Shown here in pieces: positions 37,322-48,429 of a DNA stretch of 64,000 nucleotides. The notes under the pieces were generated by a model. It was not told the DNA's origin, searched no databases, and saw only the letters and a list, made by a program, of their open reading frames with translations. Both the position numbers and the translations under genes were made by a program. Each line of letters begins with the position of its first letter. The first letter of the stretch is position 1. This DNA is from Azolla caroliniana (lineage: Eukaryota; Polypodiophyta), in assembly GCA_043228905.1 (NCBI GenBank), contig JBHGNT010000022.1, positions 1,054,001-1,118,000 on the forward strand, read 5' to 3'.

Positions 37322-38145
37322 CTATCTTGTCGGACCCAAGTCTTTCATTGAGAAGGTCCGGTTGAGAGCCTTCTTTTGAGCATCCGTATTTTGGCTTGGT
37401 CCCGTCCGACGATCAACATGTCGTCCACGTATAGAAGGAGTATCAGGAAGTCGCCTCCTTCGAACTTCTTCACAAACACACAGTGATCGGCCTGTGTCTT
37501 GTGGTACCCTTGATTGTTCATGAAGGAGTCGAACTTCCGGTACCATTGTCGGGGAGCCTGCTTCAGTCCGTACAGGCTCTTCTTCAACCGGCAAACTAGT
37601 TGCTCCTTCCTTTTCTCCACGAATCCTTCCGGTTGCTGCATGTAGATCTCCTCTTCGAGGTCACCGTGAAGGAATGTCGTCTTCACGTCTAGCTGCTCTA
37701 CATCGAGGTCCATGCTTGCCGCTATACTCAGCACCGTCCGGATGGAGGTCATCTTTACTACCGGGGCAAATATCTCATCGAAGTCCATGCCCTTCTTCTG
37801 TTGGAACCCCTTCACCACGATCATGGCTTTGTATCTCGGGGGTTTGCCGGCATCTCCCGGTTTCAACTTGTACACCCACTTGTTTCGGAGTGCCCGCTTT
37901 CCTTTCGGGAACTCCACCAATTCGTACGTATGGTTCTCATGCAGGGAATCCATCTCATCCTGCATGGCACTTAACCATTTGCGGCTGTGGGTGTCATCTT
38001 TCGCTTCTTCGAAGCTTACTGGCGCCCCCTCATCTGTTAGTAGCACATGCTCTACATCCGGAAATCTCCGGAGGGGGCCTTCTCTCTCTGAGAGGATATC
38101 TCCGTCTCTGGGCTTCGGTAACCGGCTCCTCCATTTGCTCTTCAT
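37322..38145 (-). pseudogene. Copia-D reverse transcriptase
   Basis: A nearly intact RT frame. It has SFEEAKDDTHSRKWLSAMQD near 37,990, NKWVYKLKPGD near 37,870, FDEIFAPVVKMTSIRT near 37,765, QLDVKTTFLHGDLEEEIYM near 37,670, LKKSLYGLKQAPRQWYRKF near 37,555 and the catalytic LLLYVDDMLIVG near 37,420. A frameshift near 37,370 removes it from the RNase H frame. Confidence 0.9.
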
Positions 38146-39253
38146 CCGAATCCGATTCGGGGTCTTGGCCGGTTCTGGTTTCAGCTTCCTCTACTTCTTC
38201 TGTCGGTTCGGTATCCTCACCGTAACCGGCTGGTTCCTCGAGTGCTAACCGGTCTCTTGCCAGTTGGGTCGGCTCATCGTAGAATCGATCCTTACCGGTC
38301 GACTCGGAGTTCATTATCTTCTTCTCCGACTCCCATTTGGCGAGCGTCTTGTCCTCCATGAAGATAATATCTCGACTCCGGAATACCTTCTTGTCGACCA
38401 GGTCCCACACTCGGTAGTCGAACTCATCGTTGCCGTAACCGAGGAATATGCATGGTCGGGTCTTCGGATCTAGTTTTCCTCTCTGGTCCTTAGCTACATG
38501 CACATACGCAAGACACCCTAATACCTTCATATGCCGGTAAGACACTTCCCTACCGGTCCACACTCTCTGCGGCGTGTCTCCGGCCAAGGGTACTAAGGGT
38601 GATCTGTTTATCACATATGTCGTCGTCGACAGTGCCTCAGCCCAAAATTTCTTGGGTAGTTTTGCATGCGCCAGTATACACCGGACCCTCTCCATTATGG
38701 TCTAGTTCATCCTCTCAGCCAGCCCGTTTAGGTCCGGCGTCTTCGGCACGGTAAATTCGAGCTGGATTCCCTTCGATCGACAATACTCCTCGAACTGCCC
38801 CCGGTATTCACCTCCATTATCTACTCGAACCACCTTCAGCTTCCGGCCGGTTTCTCTTTCCACTCTCGCGTGGAGCTCTTTGAAGACGGATAGCACCTGA
38901 TCCTTCGTCTTCAACGGTGTGGCCCACAGCTTCCGGTTGTGGTCATCTATGAACGTCACGAAGTACTGCGATCCTGCATGTGACTTCGTGTCCACTTGAC
39001 ACACATCAGTATGCACCAACTCCAGTGGTGCATTACGGTTCATCGGTGGCCTTGGTCGGAAGGAGGTCCGGTTTTGCTTACCGGCCAGACAATCAGTGCA
39101 CTTCTCCAAGTGCACGTTCTTCACTAGAATGAGGTTGTCTTCTGCAAACCTCTTCATACCCTTCTCACTCATGTGACACAGCCTCTTGTGCCACAACTCA
39201 CTGGCAGTGTCGGATGCCACGTTCACTTCTTCTGGGCATAACCGGGCATTCAT
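38030..39253 (-). pseudogene. Copia-D integrase
   Basis: The zinc domain (LWHKRLCHMS near 39,195; CTDC near 39,090) is followed by LVHTDVC (first Asp, near 39,020), RVDNGGEYRGQF (second Asp, near 38,815) and LNGLAERMN (Glu, near 38,725), a complete DDE set. A TAG near 38,700 falls directly after AERMN where Arg is usual. The C-terminal part (GKLDPKTRPCIFLGYGN near 38,460) ends in an acidic linker to RT. Confidence 0.9.
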
Positions 39254-39459
39254 CAGGTACAGCGTGTTGACCTTTCAGGCCCAAGCCACAATCAGGCTCC
39301 CTTTGCTGAACTTCATAACACCGTTCCGGATGCTACCTATGTAGCCTTCATCATCTAGCCGACCGGCTGATATCAGGTTCAAACGAACCTCCGAAACGTG
39401 TCGGACATCCTTTAGTAGCAGCTTGCATCCGATTGGTGTTGTCAACCACACGTCTCCTA

Positions 39460-39648
39460 TGCCGACCATTCGGCATGTACCTTCATTCCCCATACGGACC
39501 CCATACGGACACAACCGTGATCACCGGTTGAGTAGGATGAGAAGCATTTCCGGTCCTGGGTAAGGTGGAACGACGCTCCGGAGTCGACCACCCAGGTCAT
39601 CTCGTCGCCGGCAAGGTTTAGCTCACTCTCCTCGGTGATGAGCATCAA
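39460..39648 (-). pseudogene. Copia-D protease
   Basis: WVVDSGASFHLTQ near 39,590 is the intact copia aspartic protease active site. It follows gag directly. A frame change near 39,490 leads to a second segment with RHVSEVRLNLISAGRLDDEG (about 39,350-39,410). The enzyme cleaves the Gag-Pol polyprotein. Confidence 0.82.
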
Positions 39649-40509
39649 CTCTTCTTCACTTGCCGCGATTGCCGTCGTTCCCTTCCGGTCCGTTCCTCTC
39701 CGGTCTTTACCATTCCGGTCCGATGTCCGCTTCGAATCGGTACCATCGGTTTCCTTGTCTTTCCGGAAATGCCGACAGTTCTTCTGGAAGTATCCCGGCT
39801 TGCTGCAATAGAAGCAAGTAGGCCTCCCCCTTCACTTTCACCGTATCCCCAACTTTTCCCGGTTCTGGGGGCTACGGTTCCTTTGTCTTCCGCGTTCCGA
39901 TTCGGTAAGGAGCGCTTTGGAGTCGGAGCTCGTATCCTTATCTTTCCGATGCACCTCCTCATCTAGCAAGCTCGATTTCACTCTTGCTAGGGATAATTGT
40001 TTCCCTTCCGGCCCGGCGTTGCCCAAAGTGACAACCAACGTCTCCCAGCTATCCAGGAGGGAACCAAGCAGGAGTAGCGCTAGTACCTCATCGGCGAGAG
40101 GTACTTCCAATGATGTTGCCTGGTGTATCAGCCCCTGGAAGGCATTCATGTGCTCCGCCATGCTGGAACCATCTTGGTACCGGAGTCTTACTAGCTTCCG
40201 GAATACCGAAACCTAGTTAACAACATTTTTGTTCTGAAACATAATGCCGATCTTCTCCCATAGCTCATGAGCCTTGCTCTCTTCATTGAAGTTTTTGTAA
40301 AGGCTCATGTCGATGAAGCACCGTATGTACGCCGTTGTCTTCATGTGCATCACCTCCCATATCGCGGCGTCGATTTTGGTCAGTCTCTTGTCCCCAAACT
40401 GAACCGACAACCAAAGATCTTTAACCACAAGCATGTCCCTCATCTTCGACTTCCACACGGAATAGTTGGAGCCGGTGAGCTTGAACATGCCTCCCAACGA
40501 TTCGTCCAT
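39645..40509 (-). pseudogene. Copia-D gag, knuckle His replaced by Tyr
   Basis: Begins MDESLGGMFKLTGSNYSVW at ATG ending 40,509. A stop near 40,213 after NKNVVN falls where copia-A has an Arg codon. The second part has EVLALLLLGSLLDSWETL near 40,050. The zinc knuckle near 39,800 reads CFYCSKPGYFQKNC, with Tyr where copia-A has His. Two stops lie just before it. Confidence 0.87.
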
Positions 40510-40523
40510 TTTCTGTGTCGTTT

Positions 40524-40536
40524 CACTCGGATACCA
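40524..40536 (-). other. Copia-D primer-binding site
   Basis: Minus-strand TGGTATCCGAGTG lies three bases from the LTR end. It is an initiator-Met-type site with one or two changes. Confidence 0.72.
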
Positions 40537-40815
40537 ATTTTACAGGAACTACATGCTCCGATGAACAACGCTCGGCCACAACCCAGCTTAGAATCAAACA
40601 CAGAAAACGGGGAATAATAAAAAACACGACACAAAGGAGAGGAGAGTACACAGGATGTTTAACGTGGAAAACCCTGAGAGGGAAAAACCACGGGAGTCCA
40701 CAGACTCCTAACTATCACTATATCACAATGATTATAACAGTGAGCTCACGGAGGCAACGATCTCATGCTCACAATCTTCGCCACAGGCGGCGGTTACAAC
40801 AGAGGCAACGACCTC

Positions 40816-40855
<40 letters not shown>

Positions 40856-41030
40856 CACTGTTACGCGCTCTCTAGTCTTGCACCAACAAGAATGACAACA
40901 AACCACACTTTCTCTGTTTGCCCTAAGTCATATTTATACTAATATGACTTTTCGGCTATTTACAAATATAGCCCCGATGGACTCTCAGAAATATATTTAC
41001 AAATATGTCCCTTCATCCGGTGTCGTGTGA

Positions 41031-41230
41031 ATCTTCACACACTATGTAAAAAAATAATGAAATAATTATTATAGATTAGATTAGTAGAGTATTATAGAAA
41101 GATGGATATACTCAAGAGCTTCAAAACGTTATCTTCACACACTATGTAAAAAAATAATGAAATAATTATTATAGATTAGATTAGTAGAGTATTATAGAAA
41201 GATGGATATACTCAAGAGCTTCAAAACGTT
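41031..41230 (+). repeat. Perfect 100-bp tandem duplication
   Basis: 41,031-41,130 and 41,131-41,230 both start ATCTTCACACACTATG and end TTCAAAACGTT. I see no difference between the copies, implying a recent event relative to the surrounding LTR. Confidence 0.93.
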
Positions 41231-41439
41231 TTTTACTATATAAAAAATGGAGAAATACATATCAAGTTATGAGAAAATAAAGTTTGAGAAGATAGGGAAA
41301 TTAGAACTATCCCACATAGATAGGAAAGTTAAGGCCCTGGCTATATAAACACCTTGAGCTCCCTCATTTGTCATTTGTGCTAAGAGCACTTTGGCCACTT
41401 TGTCTTGATGGATGATGGTGGCCAAATTCCCTAAAACCT

Positions 41440-41735
41440 GAAACCGGCTGGTAAGCAAATCCGGAAAACGGGGCGGGTAAGCAAATCCGGAAACTGGCCG
41501 GTATGCAATCCGGAAACCGGACGGCAAGCAAACCGGAACCGGAACGGGTATGCAAACCGGAAACCGGTCGGCAAGCAAAACCGGAAACCGGCCGGTAAGT
41601 AAAACCGGAACTGACCGGCAAGCAAACCGGAAACCGGTTGGCAAGCAAAACCGGAACCGGAACCGGCAAGCAAACCGGAACCGGCTGGCAAGCAAAATCG
41701 GAACCGGAACCGACCGGCAAGCAAAATGGAACCGG
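41440..41735 (+). repeat. CCGGAACCGGCAAGCAAA minisatellite
   Basis: Roughly 18-27-bp units built from AACCGGAACCGG and GGCAAGCAAA phrases repeat about 14 times within the solo LTR. Open frames across it (Thr-Gly-Asn-rich) are repeat artefacts. Confidence 0.9.
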
Positions 41736-42534
41736 CTATCGAACGAGGTTGGATGCGGACGGACGAAAGATTGGATCATGCAACAAACTAAAGTAAAGTG
41801 AAGAGAACTAAAGTAAAGGCCATGTGGACGCAAGCAACTAAAGAAGGGAGTGCATGGAAAAAGTAAAGGTCATGTGGACAGTCACATGCAAACAAAAAAA
41901 AAACACTATGCAACTAAAAGTGGAGGCATATGATCAACGAGGAACTCCATATATAATTCCATTTTTTTTCCTATACGAGGATACTCTCCATATTATCTTA
42001 ATTTTCTTCTCAACTCCCTTATCTTAGGTAAGCCATAACTCTCATAAACCCTAAAATTCCCTACGGAAGCCATAACACTCAAAAACCCTAATCTTCCCTA
42101 CGGAAGCCATAATACTCATATAACCTAATCCTAATCTTCCCTACGGAAGGCATATCTCTCAAAACCCCTAATTTTTCTTTTCTATTAATCTTAGTAAACC
42201 TAAAACTTCTAAATCCCAATATTGGGACATATTGTAATTTCTTTTTCCTTTGTTAATGAAAATTATTAAATTTCTTCTTTCTGTTAATTGTTAAAAATAT
42301 AAACGCACACATGTGATTATCCTCTGGTCGGAGGCCCCGAGGTCTTGCCTCAAAGTTCACGTATCCTCGTCGTATTTTCGCGACACCGGTGAGCACTTCT
42401 CACCGGGCCTTCATCATCCGGCTCTTGCCAGGTACTCCTCATCCGGTTCTCACCGGGTCGTCCGTTGCCGGGTACTTCACATCCGGTTCTCACCGGGTCA
42501 TCCCATCCAAAGGGACTTGTTTCCTAACATGTTC

Positions 42535-43078
42535 TTGTTGGGAAGACGAAGGCTTATCTCTGTACTGGTTCGCTTTGTCGGCTGCAGAGGATCTTCAACC
42601 CTCTTGCTCTGATACCATGTAAAAGAATAGCGTATGCGGAAGCGTGTACACAAGACACAGTTGGCTCAGTCGGACACTAGAAGCCAGTTAGGTAAACACA
42701 GAGATGGAGAATATACCGAGAGGGAGACACTGAGAGACCAAACAACAAAAAATTACTATTCAAAATATGACTCAGTACTCACTACATACAAATATGCTCA
42801 CAGAGCACTTAATGTACAAGCCCTGACAGTGGGCTGAGACAAGTACTTTAATGTTGACATAAGAGCATCTTACATTGACTATACCTAATATTCCTATTAC
42901 TAAAAATAGTAATAAAGGCCTCCAATGGCTTATCAACTTTCCCGACCAATCTAGTTGCTAATTTCTTCAACCGATCAGGTAGTAGGCCCCTAGGCAATCC
43001 TTCCAATTGATCCAGCCATTATCTTCTTCACCCGATCCTTTAGTCGGTCCGGCTTCATGTTGAGCTTGTCTCTCAACA
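42535..43078 (-). repeat. Copia-E 5' LTR, primer site and leader
   Basis: LTR 42,618-43,078 (461 bp), minus strand, TGTTGAGAGACAAGCTC to CTTTTACA. The primer site TGGTATCAGAGC (plus-strand 42,606-42,617) matches perfectly. The leader to 42,535 is cut by copia-D and resumes at 35,516. The LTR start matches the copia-B LTR. Confidence 0.87.
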
Positions 43079-44007
43079 ACATATAATAAAACTTGACCTT
43101 TAGGCAGTTTTCTCCCTTTGCACACCCCACATCACGACATTCTTGATTCTCCATTTAACACGTTCGCGTTCAGAAGTGGAAGGATCGTGCATTCCACTTT
43201 TAGATTCCTTTCACAATTGGGCAAATTTATGCAATATATAGAAACTTGTTACACCAGTGTCACATGTTCTTCAACCCATATAGAATTTGCTCAATTATTA
43301 ATATTTAACAAGTTTCAAAGTAAAAACCATGTATTTTTGGGACATTGTTAAAGTTGATGATCTCCAGATACGAAACTTATTTAAAATTATAACATCTGAC
43401 AATTCTTTATTCATTTGACAATCGTTAAACTTTCATATTGTATGATGCAATTTGCAAAGTTGGTTGACATGTTGTGAAAATCATGATCTTTGGACATAAA
43501 ATGTAGTTAAATTACAGACTATGAACATGGTCTACACAACAATTGATCTCCAAGTTTAACCATCTCATGGGGTGTAGTGAATACACACTAATACTTGTGT
43601 GTTATACACTCTAATACTTACTTAATGTTGCTCAATATACACACCCATGAGAGAGTTTCCCCAATACACACCTATGAGAGAGGACACCCATACACACGTA
43701 TCATATAATGGATACACTTGGACACTCATTATGGTCACACACCCAAATGTAAAGTGGGTCCAATTTGTAGAACCTACTCGATAATAAAAAGTGAAGCTTA
43801 GATTAAAATGATTATAACAAGTACATCGATTAACACATGTAGCTTAGTAAAGCTTAGTAATGTTATAACGTTGGTAGCAACAACACAAATGTTACAATAT
43901 AAACATCGGTAGAAATATTTAAAGAAACAATATAAACATGGAATCAAACTTACTTTGAAGAGAATAAAAACTTTGATTACTAAGTTTTTTATAAAATACA
44001 AAATTCA
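43079..44007. other. AT-rich stretch with no gene seen
   Basis: No transposon coding or RNA gene was recognised. A short phrase (CACCCATGAGAGAG-like) recurs near 43,643 and 43,670. It separates copia-E from the coding-like piece at 44,008. Confidence 0.5.
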
Positions 44008-44344
44008 TTACATTGCTATAAGTTCAACATTCTCTTCGTCTTCCTTTTGAGAGATGTCCTCAGAATTCTGTGCATCGGCATCCACTCCACTTAGACTGGC
44101 TACGGTGGGGTCCTCCAAATACTCATCATCTAGTTTTATAAGCTCCCCAGATTCACCAACCAAGGGAGGAATAGGATCGCGAGATGCAACTTGAAACCGT
44201 TCCGTATCCGCGATATGCTTTGCCCCTACCTCCTCGTCTTAATCTAGGCACTCCCATAAGGCTTTAATCCACATATTAATGAAACATACTTGCTCCTCGT
44301 CCTTCTCTAATGCAACTGTATTCCAAAATAGTTTCAAGGCGCAT
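44008..44344 (-). pseudogene. Unrecognised coding-like fragment
   Basis: The minus strand reads about 112 codons to a TAA at 44,008, with one in-frame TAA at 44,239-44,241. The first part has FWNTVALEKDEEQ and FINMWIKALWECLD. The second has ERFQVASRDPIPPLVGESG, then an acidic tail with LDDEYLEDP. Codon use and the mixed hydrophobic/acidic composition look like a real protein C-terminus. I do not recognise the family. It is cut at its 5' side by copia-B-family sequence from 44,345. It could be the last exon of a host gene or part of a DNA transposon. Confidence 0.4.
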
Positions 44345-45162
44345 GCAGATGTCTCAGACAAAAGCTGGAACGAATCGGAGGAAGCCGATTCGGTTCAAGA
44401 TTCGGAGAAACCGGATCAACTAAAGGCCAACCGGACGAGAAGGCAGCGGAAGTCAACACCGACACGGAGGAATCAATGGATCGACAAGCACCAGAGTATA
44501 ACAGCGAAGGAGCTGAAATGAGCCTATTGAGTAGACAAGCCGACCAAGGAGGTCCAGGTGCGCAGTACCAGATAGGTCGCGGGAAGCGGGACCGGACTGG
44601 ACGAGGAGCGTGAGCAAGGCGGAACGATGCCAGAAGGAGTCGGGTGGAAGGACCAGCTGCCACAGACACTAACAGCACGATCCGACCTCAAGTTGAGCTT
44701 GAGGGGGAGTGTTGAGCGAGCAAGCTCAACCGGATCCGGATCGGCTGAATAAGCCAGAGCCGGTTCGGCATCCGGGAGGATGAGCCAGATCGGTATCCGG
44801 AAACAACCGGCGGGATCGGGGAGATGAATCGGAGAGCCGGATTCGAGTGCAAACTGGAAGCCTAGTAGTAGCCTAGACTACTAGGTAATCATTGTCTCGT
44901 AGTTAGTGTCAGTTGCTCGTATGAGCATTGAAGTACATAGTACTTCTATCAATCCTTTTGAGGACTTGTATAAATAGTGATGTTTAGCATGTTCTATGTA
45001 CAGAGATTTTAGAGTGATATTTTAATTTAAGTTTATGTTCTGCTCTCTCTCTCTCTTCCATGCATATTTTCTGTGTTAAGTTCTCCATTAAACCTTTTCT
45101 CATTTTCTGTTGCTATCTTGCCGAGCCGGTTTGTCTAATGCTTCCGCACGCTAACTTTTACA
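44345..45162 (+). mobile_element. 3' end of a copia-B-family element with its 3' LTR
   Basis: 44,345-44,690 matches the 3' non-coding tail of copia-B (22,185-22,535). A polypurine tract (TTGAGCTTGAGGGGGAG) ends at 44,709 and the LTR runs 44,710-45,162 (453 bp, TGTTGAGCGAGC to AACTTTTACA, with TATAAATAG near 44,969). Everything upstream is missing. Confidence 0.85.
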
Positions 45163-45490
45163 AATATAACTAGGGCAATAATGTTACTATAGTTGGCATT
45201 ATTATTCTGTTGTACACACACACAGAGAGACAAACAGACAAAAAGCTTTTTCTGTTGTAATAGCCTATTGACGAAGATATAGAGCTTGAGGTTGTTGCCT
45301 CTAAGTCACATTCTGTTGTACCCCTTCTCTCATAGTGATAGTTGGTCTATGGGCTCCCATGGTTTTTTTCCCTGATTAGGGTTTTCCACATTAACATTTG
45401 GTGTCGTCTCTTCTATCTTGTCAAGTGCATTGCTATTTTCTGTTTATTTCTTCCATCGTGTGTTTGAGACTCGGTTGTGGCCGAGCACTA
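45163..45490 (+). repeat. Partial LTR (R-U5 side) of the copia-A/D group
   Basis: Sequence equivalent to 12,440-12,795 of the solo LTR: a CACACAGAGAGAC tract, TTGAGGTTGTTGCCTC, GGGTTTTCCACATTAACAT and CTCGGTTGTGGCCGAGCAC. U3 is replaced by the preceding copia fragment, and the end abuts minus-strand copia-F coding near 45,491, so both sides are breakpoints. Confidence 0.75.
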
Positions 45491-47009
45491 TTACTATCAT
45501 GAAGGTCACAAAGTACTGTGAGCCAACATGAGACTTTGTGTCCACAAAGCATATATCGGTATGCACAAGTTCAAGCAGTGCCTTCCTTCTCGTCGGTGGT
45601 TTCGACTTGAAAGAGGTTCTATTTTGCTTGCTGACCAAGCAAACAGTGCACTTCTCAAGTTGCACGTTCTTCACCTCCGGAATGAGGTTATCGTCGGCAA
45701 GTCTCCGCATCCCCTTCTAGCTCAAGTGACACAACCTCTTGTGCCACAACTCACCGGTTGTGTCTGCTGCCACATTGGCTTCCGACCGGCATATTCGAGC
45801 ATGCATCAAACATAGAGTGTTGGTCTTCTTAGCTCGGTCCACAATCAGGCTCCCTTTGTTGAACTTCATGACTCTGTTCTGGATGCTACCCGTGTGGCCT
45901 TCGTCATCCAGCCGACCAACTGACATCAGGTTAAGTCAAACTTCTAGAACATGTCACACATCTTTTAGTACCAGTCGACGTTACCAGGCACACTTCTCCA
46001 ATGCCAACATTTGTCCTGCACCTTCATTTCCCATCCTTACAAAGTCATGGTCTCCTACCTTGTATGATGAGAAGCATTTCCGGTTGGGGGTCAGGTGGAA
46101 CGATTCTCCCGAATCGACCACCCATGTTGATTCATCGCCGACAAAGTTCACTTCGTTCTGCTCACTTATGAGCAGCAGTTCCTCCTCACTTGTCGCTATT
46201 GCCGACGTTCCATTTCGGTCCGAATGCTTCTTCGAGTTGGCATTGTTGGTCCCCCTTTTTCCTTTCTAAAGTGTCGACAATTCTTCTGCAAGTGCCCCTC
46301 CGTCCCATAGTAGAAGCACATGGGCCTTCCCCTTGACTTCAACCTTGTCCCCAACTTCTCTCGGTTCAAGGGACTCCTATTTCGACCTCTTCCTTTATGT
46401 GTATCACTTTCCGTGACTAGGGCCTTCGGGTCGAAAATTGCCTCATTGTCCTTTTGACGAGCCTCCTCATCGAACATGCTTGATATAATTCTTGCTAGGG
46501 ATAAATGATTCCCTTCCGGTCCACCGTTGCCCAATGTGACAACCAGTGTCTCCCAGCTGTCCAGAAGGGATCCGAGTAACAATAATGTCAATGCCTTGTC
46601 GGCTAAAGGTACTTCGAGTGAGGTAGTCCATTTTATCAACGCCTGGAAGGCATTCATATGCTCTGCCATACTGGAGTCATCCTGATACCCGAGTCTCGCG
46701 AAATATTGACACTCGATTCACGGCATTTTTGTTCTCCAACATAATGCCAATCTTCTCCTAGAGTTCATGAGGCTTGTTCTCTTCATTGAAGTTGTTGTAC
46801 AAGCTCATGTAGATAAAGCATATTATGTATGTTGTTGTCTTCATGTCCATTACCTCCCATGTTGATGCATCAATCTTGTCTGGTCTTTTGTCTCCAAATT
46901 GTACCGGTAGCCAAAGATCTTTGACCACCAACATATCCCTCATCTTCGACTTCCACATTGAATAGTTGGACTCGATTAGCTTGAACATACCCCCAAATGA
47001 ATATTCCAT
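45491..47009 (-). pseudogene. Copia-F gag, protease and partial integrase
   Basis: Minus-strand relative of copia-A/D. Gag starts at ATG ending 47,009 with MEYSFGGMFKL. The zinc knuckle near 46,310 reads CFYYGTEGHLQKNC, with the second Cys replaced by Tyr. The protease region is near 46,110. Pre-integrase coding has LWHKRLCHLS near 45,735 and CTVCLVSKQNRTSF near 45,650. Integrase reaches LVHTDICFVD near 45,555 and is cut at about 45,491, so RT and RNase H are absent. Several stops and frame changes. Confidence 0.82.
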
Positions 47010-47131
47010 TTTCCTGAGTTGCGCTTTGATACCAGTGAACTGGAACTCAGCCACAACCAAGTCGAATGCAGAATAGGGAATCAAGCAGGTCAACAAAAAA
47101 CAGAAATGAAACTACACAAGGTATTAATGTG
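47010..47131 (-). repeat. Copia-F primer site and start of its 5' LTR
   Basis: Minus-strand TGGTATCAAAGC (plus-strand 47,022-47,033) is an initiator-Met-type primer site with one change. The LTR then runs from about 47,034 (CTCAGCCACAACCAAG, as in copia-A) to 47,131, where copia-G is inserted. The rest of this LTR is not found in the window. Confidence 0.72.
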
Positions 47132-47506
47132 TGTAAAAGAATACGTGTGCAGAAGCGTATGTGGAAACACAGAACAGAGTACACAGTTTGGAAGTATGAT
47201 AGTTCGGTAAAACGCAGAAACACAAAGAAGGAGAGGGAGAGACAGAGAGAGAGCAGAAACTAATTGTATTAAAAAATAATTCTTTGTATGTTCTATGTAG
47301 ATACTTCATGCTCAGTGAGCACCTTTTATACAATCCTTGACTATTGGGCTGACACAAGTACTTACAGTACTTGACCGCACATAAAGGAGCATCCTACACT
47401 TACTCCCAAAATTATTCCTTACGAGGAATAACATTGTAACGGCCTCTCGGTTTACATACCGCTACGGTCATATTTTGTGTACGTTTTTTACGCACCCAAT
47501 CTACGT

Positions 47507-48429
47507 TGTCATGGTGTGGCGTGTGCACTGTGAGAAAAAGCGAGCTTCCACGCACGTCTTATGAAATAATATATTAATGAAAATAATATTATTATTAATA
47601 AATAACTTGTAGTGGCTTATTGGTTAAAGCTTATAAATATATAGAGAGGGGTGTAGAGTTGGAGTCTCTCTTGCTACAAATCAAGGGGTATTTTGCTCCC
47701 TTCTATTTTTGATAAAGGAAATACCAAAAAGCATGTAATGTTAAAATAAGCTCATCTTTCCTCTATAAGAGAGGAGTGATAGGGCTTATTTGGGGGTCGC
47801 CCATTTTGTCTTCTAGGGGTGTACCACTAGGGTTCATCTTCTCCTCTTCTTCTTAGGTTAGGGTTTGGTACGCTCCCTTTTTCCTTCTTCTTCTTTTTCT
47901 AGGATTAGGGTTAGAGAGCTTCTTCTTTTCTACTTTTCTTCTTTTCTCCTCAACATATTAGAGGACATATGATTTAAAGGTTTGTGAGTTTTGCTCCTAT
48001 TATACTTCTTACTCGAGATTTTAGGGTTTGGATTTCTTAAACAATGGCTTTTTCGGCATCTCAGTGGTGGTCAACTTAGTGGCCAATTGCAGAAGGGAGG
48101 TTGTAGTGGCACGAGGGCTACTCCGAATCGAGGCAACATAGCCGTCGGAAGTAGTCAAGCTCAGAGCCCACTAGACGCACCTTTTCTAGATAATTAAAGC
48201 CCCTTTGGTTGATTTATAACCGATTATTGTAATAACCATCGAAATCGTGGTGTCAAGCCTAAAAGTTGTAAACAAATAATAATAACAAAAACCCTAATTT
48301 ATATCAAAACTTATGTATATTTCCCCATGTCTTTGACTTAATTGTCCACTTCCTTACTAGTTTTGTCTCCCTGGTCCAAGGCCCCGGCAGTCCCGTTCGA
48401 GCGACTCACGCACGCGAAACTTAGCGACA
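47507..48429 (+). mobile_element. Solo LTR G1 (gypsy type) in the copia-G 3' LTR
   Basis: 923 bp, TGTCATGGTGTGGCG to TTAGCGACA, flanked by ACGT (47,503-47,506) and ACGC (48,430-48,433). It closely resembles the gypsy-G2 LTR. It carries the shared block GGTCCAAGGCCCCGGCAGTC (48,373-48,392) and a plus-strand tRNA-like module. Confidence 0.83.
47607..47675 (+). other. tRNA-like A/B-box module in LTR G1
   Basis: TGGCTTATTGG (47,613-47,623) fits the A box at 10 of 11 positions. AGTTGGAGTCT (47,657-47,667) is a weaker B box. Start-to-start distance is 44 nt. Confidence 0.5.

Larger units (their letters stand above)
41021..42385 (+). mobile_element. 1,365-bp solo gypsy-type LTR inside the copia-D 5' LTR
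   Basis: Begins TGTCGTGTGAATC and ends TTCGCGACA, with perfect CCGG flanks (41,017-41,020 and 42,386-42,389). It has no coding. The orientation is inferred from the shared block CTGGTCGGAGGCCCCGAGGTC (42,324-42,344, one base off the other LTRs in places). It contains a perfect 100-bp tandem duplication, a CCGG-rich minisatellite and a third, ~45-bp repeat (42,030-42,150, with CCCTACGGAAGCCATAA). Confidence 0.85.
35522..42529 (-). mobile_element. Copia-D: best-preserved copia element (Tnt1/Tork-like), nested in copia-E
   Basis: A minus-strand element with perfect target duplication TGTTC (35,517-35,521 and 42,530-42,534), inserted in the leader of copia-E just upstream of its gag. It has two LTRs, a primer site, a polypurine tract (plus-strand AACTCCCCCTT from 36,442) and all copia domains in order. 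A solo gypsy LTR sits in its 5' LTR. Without that insertion it would be about 5.6 kb. Few stops and frameshifts remain to explain its inactivity. Confidence 0.93.
40540..42529 (-). repeat. Copia-D 5' LTR, interrupted
   Basis: Two pieces, 40,540-41,020 and 42,386-42,529, together about 620 bp after removing the solo LTR and its 4-bp duplication. It is shorter than the 920-bp 3' LTR because it has fewer minisatellite units. A CT tract lies at about 40,819-40,850. Confidence 0.88.

Noticed and set aside
41540-41801. Small Thr/Gly/Asn-rich protein in the 41-kb LTR
   Set aside because: It is a translation of the CCGG-rich minisatellite; the opposite strand is equally open.
42030-42150. Interstitial telomere repeat (CCCTAAA)
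   Set aside because: Only single CCCTAA-like words occur within a longer ~45-bp repeat; there is no telomeric array.
47991-48197. Small ORF shared by LTR G1 and gypsy-G2
   Set aside because: The equivalent ATG frame in both LTRs contains early stops; the similarity is LTR homology.
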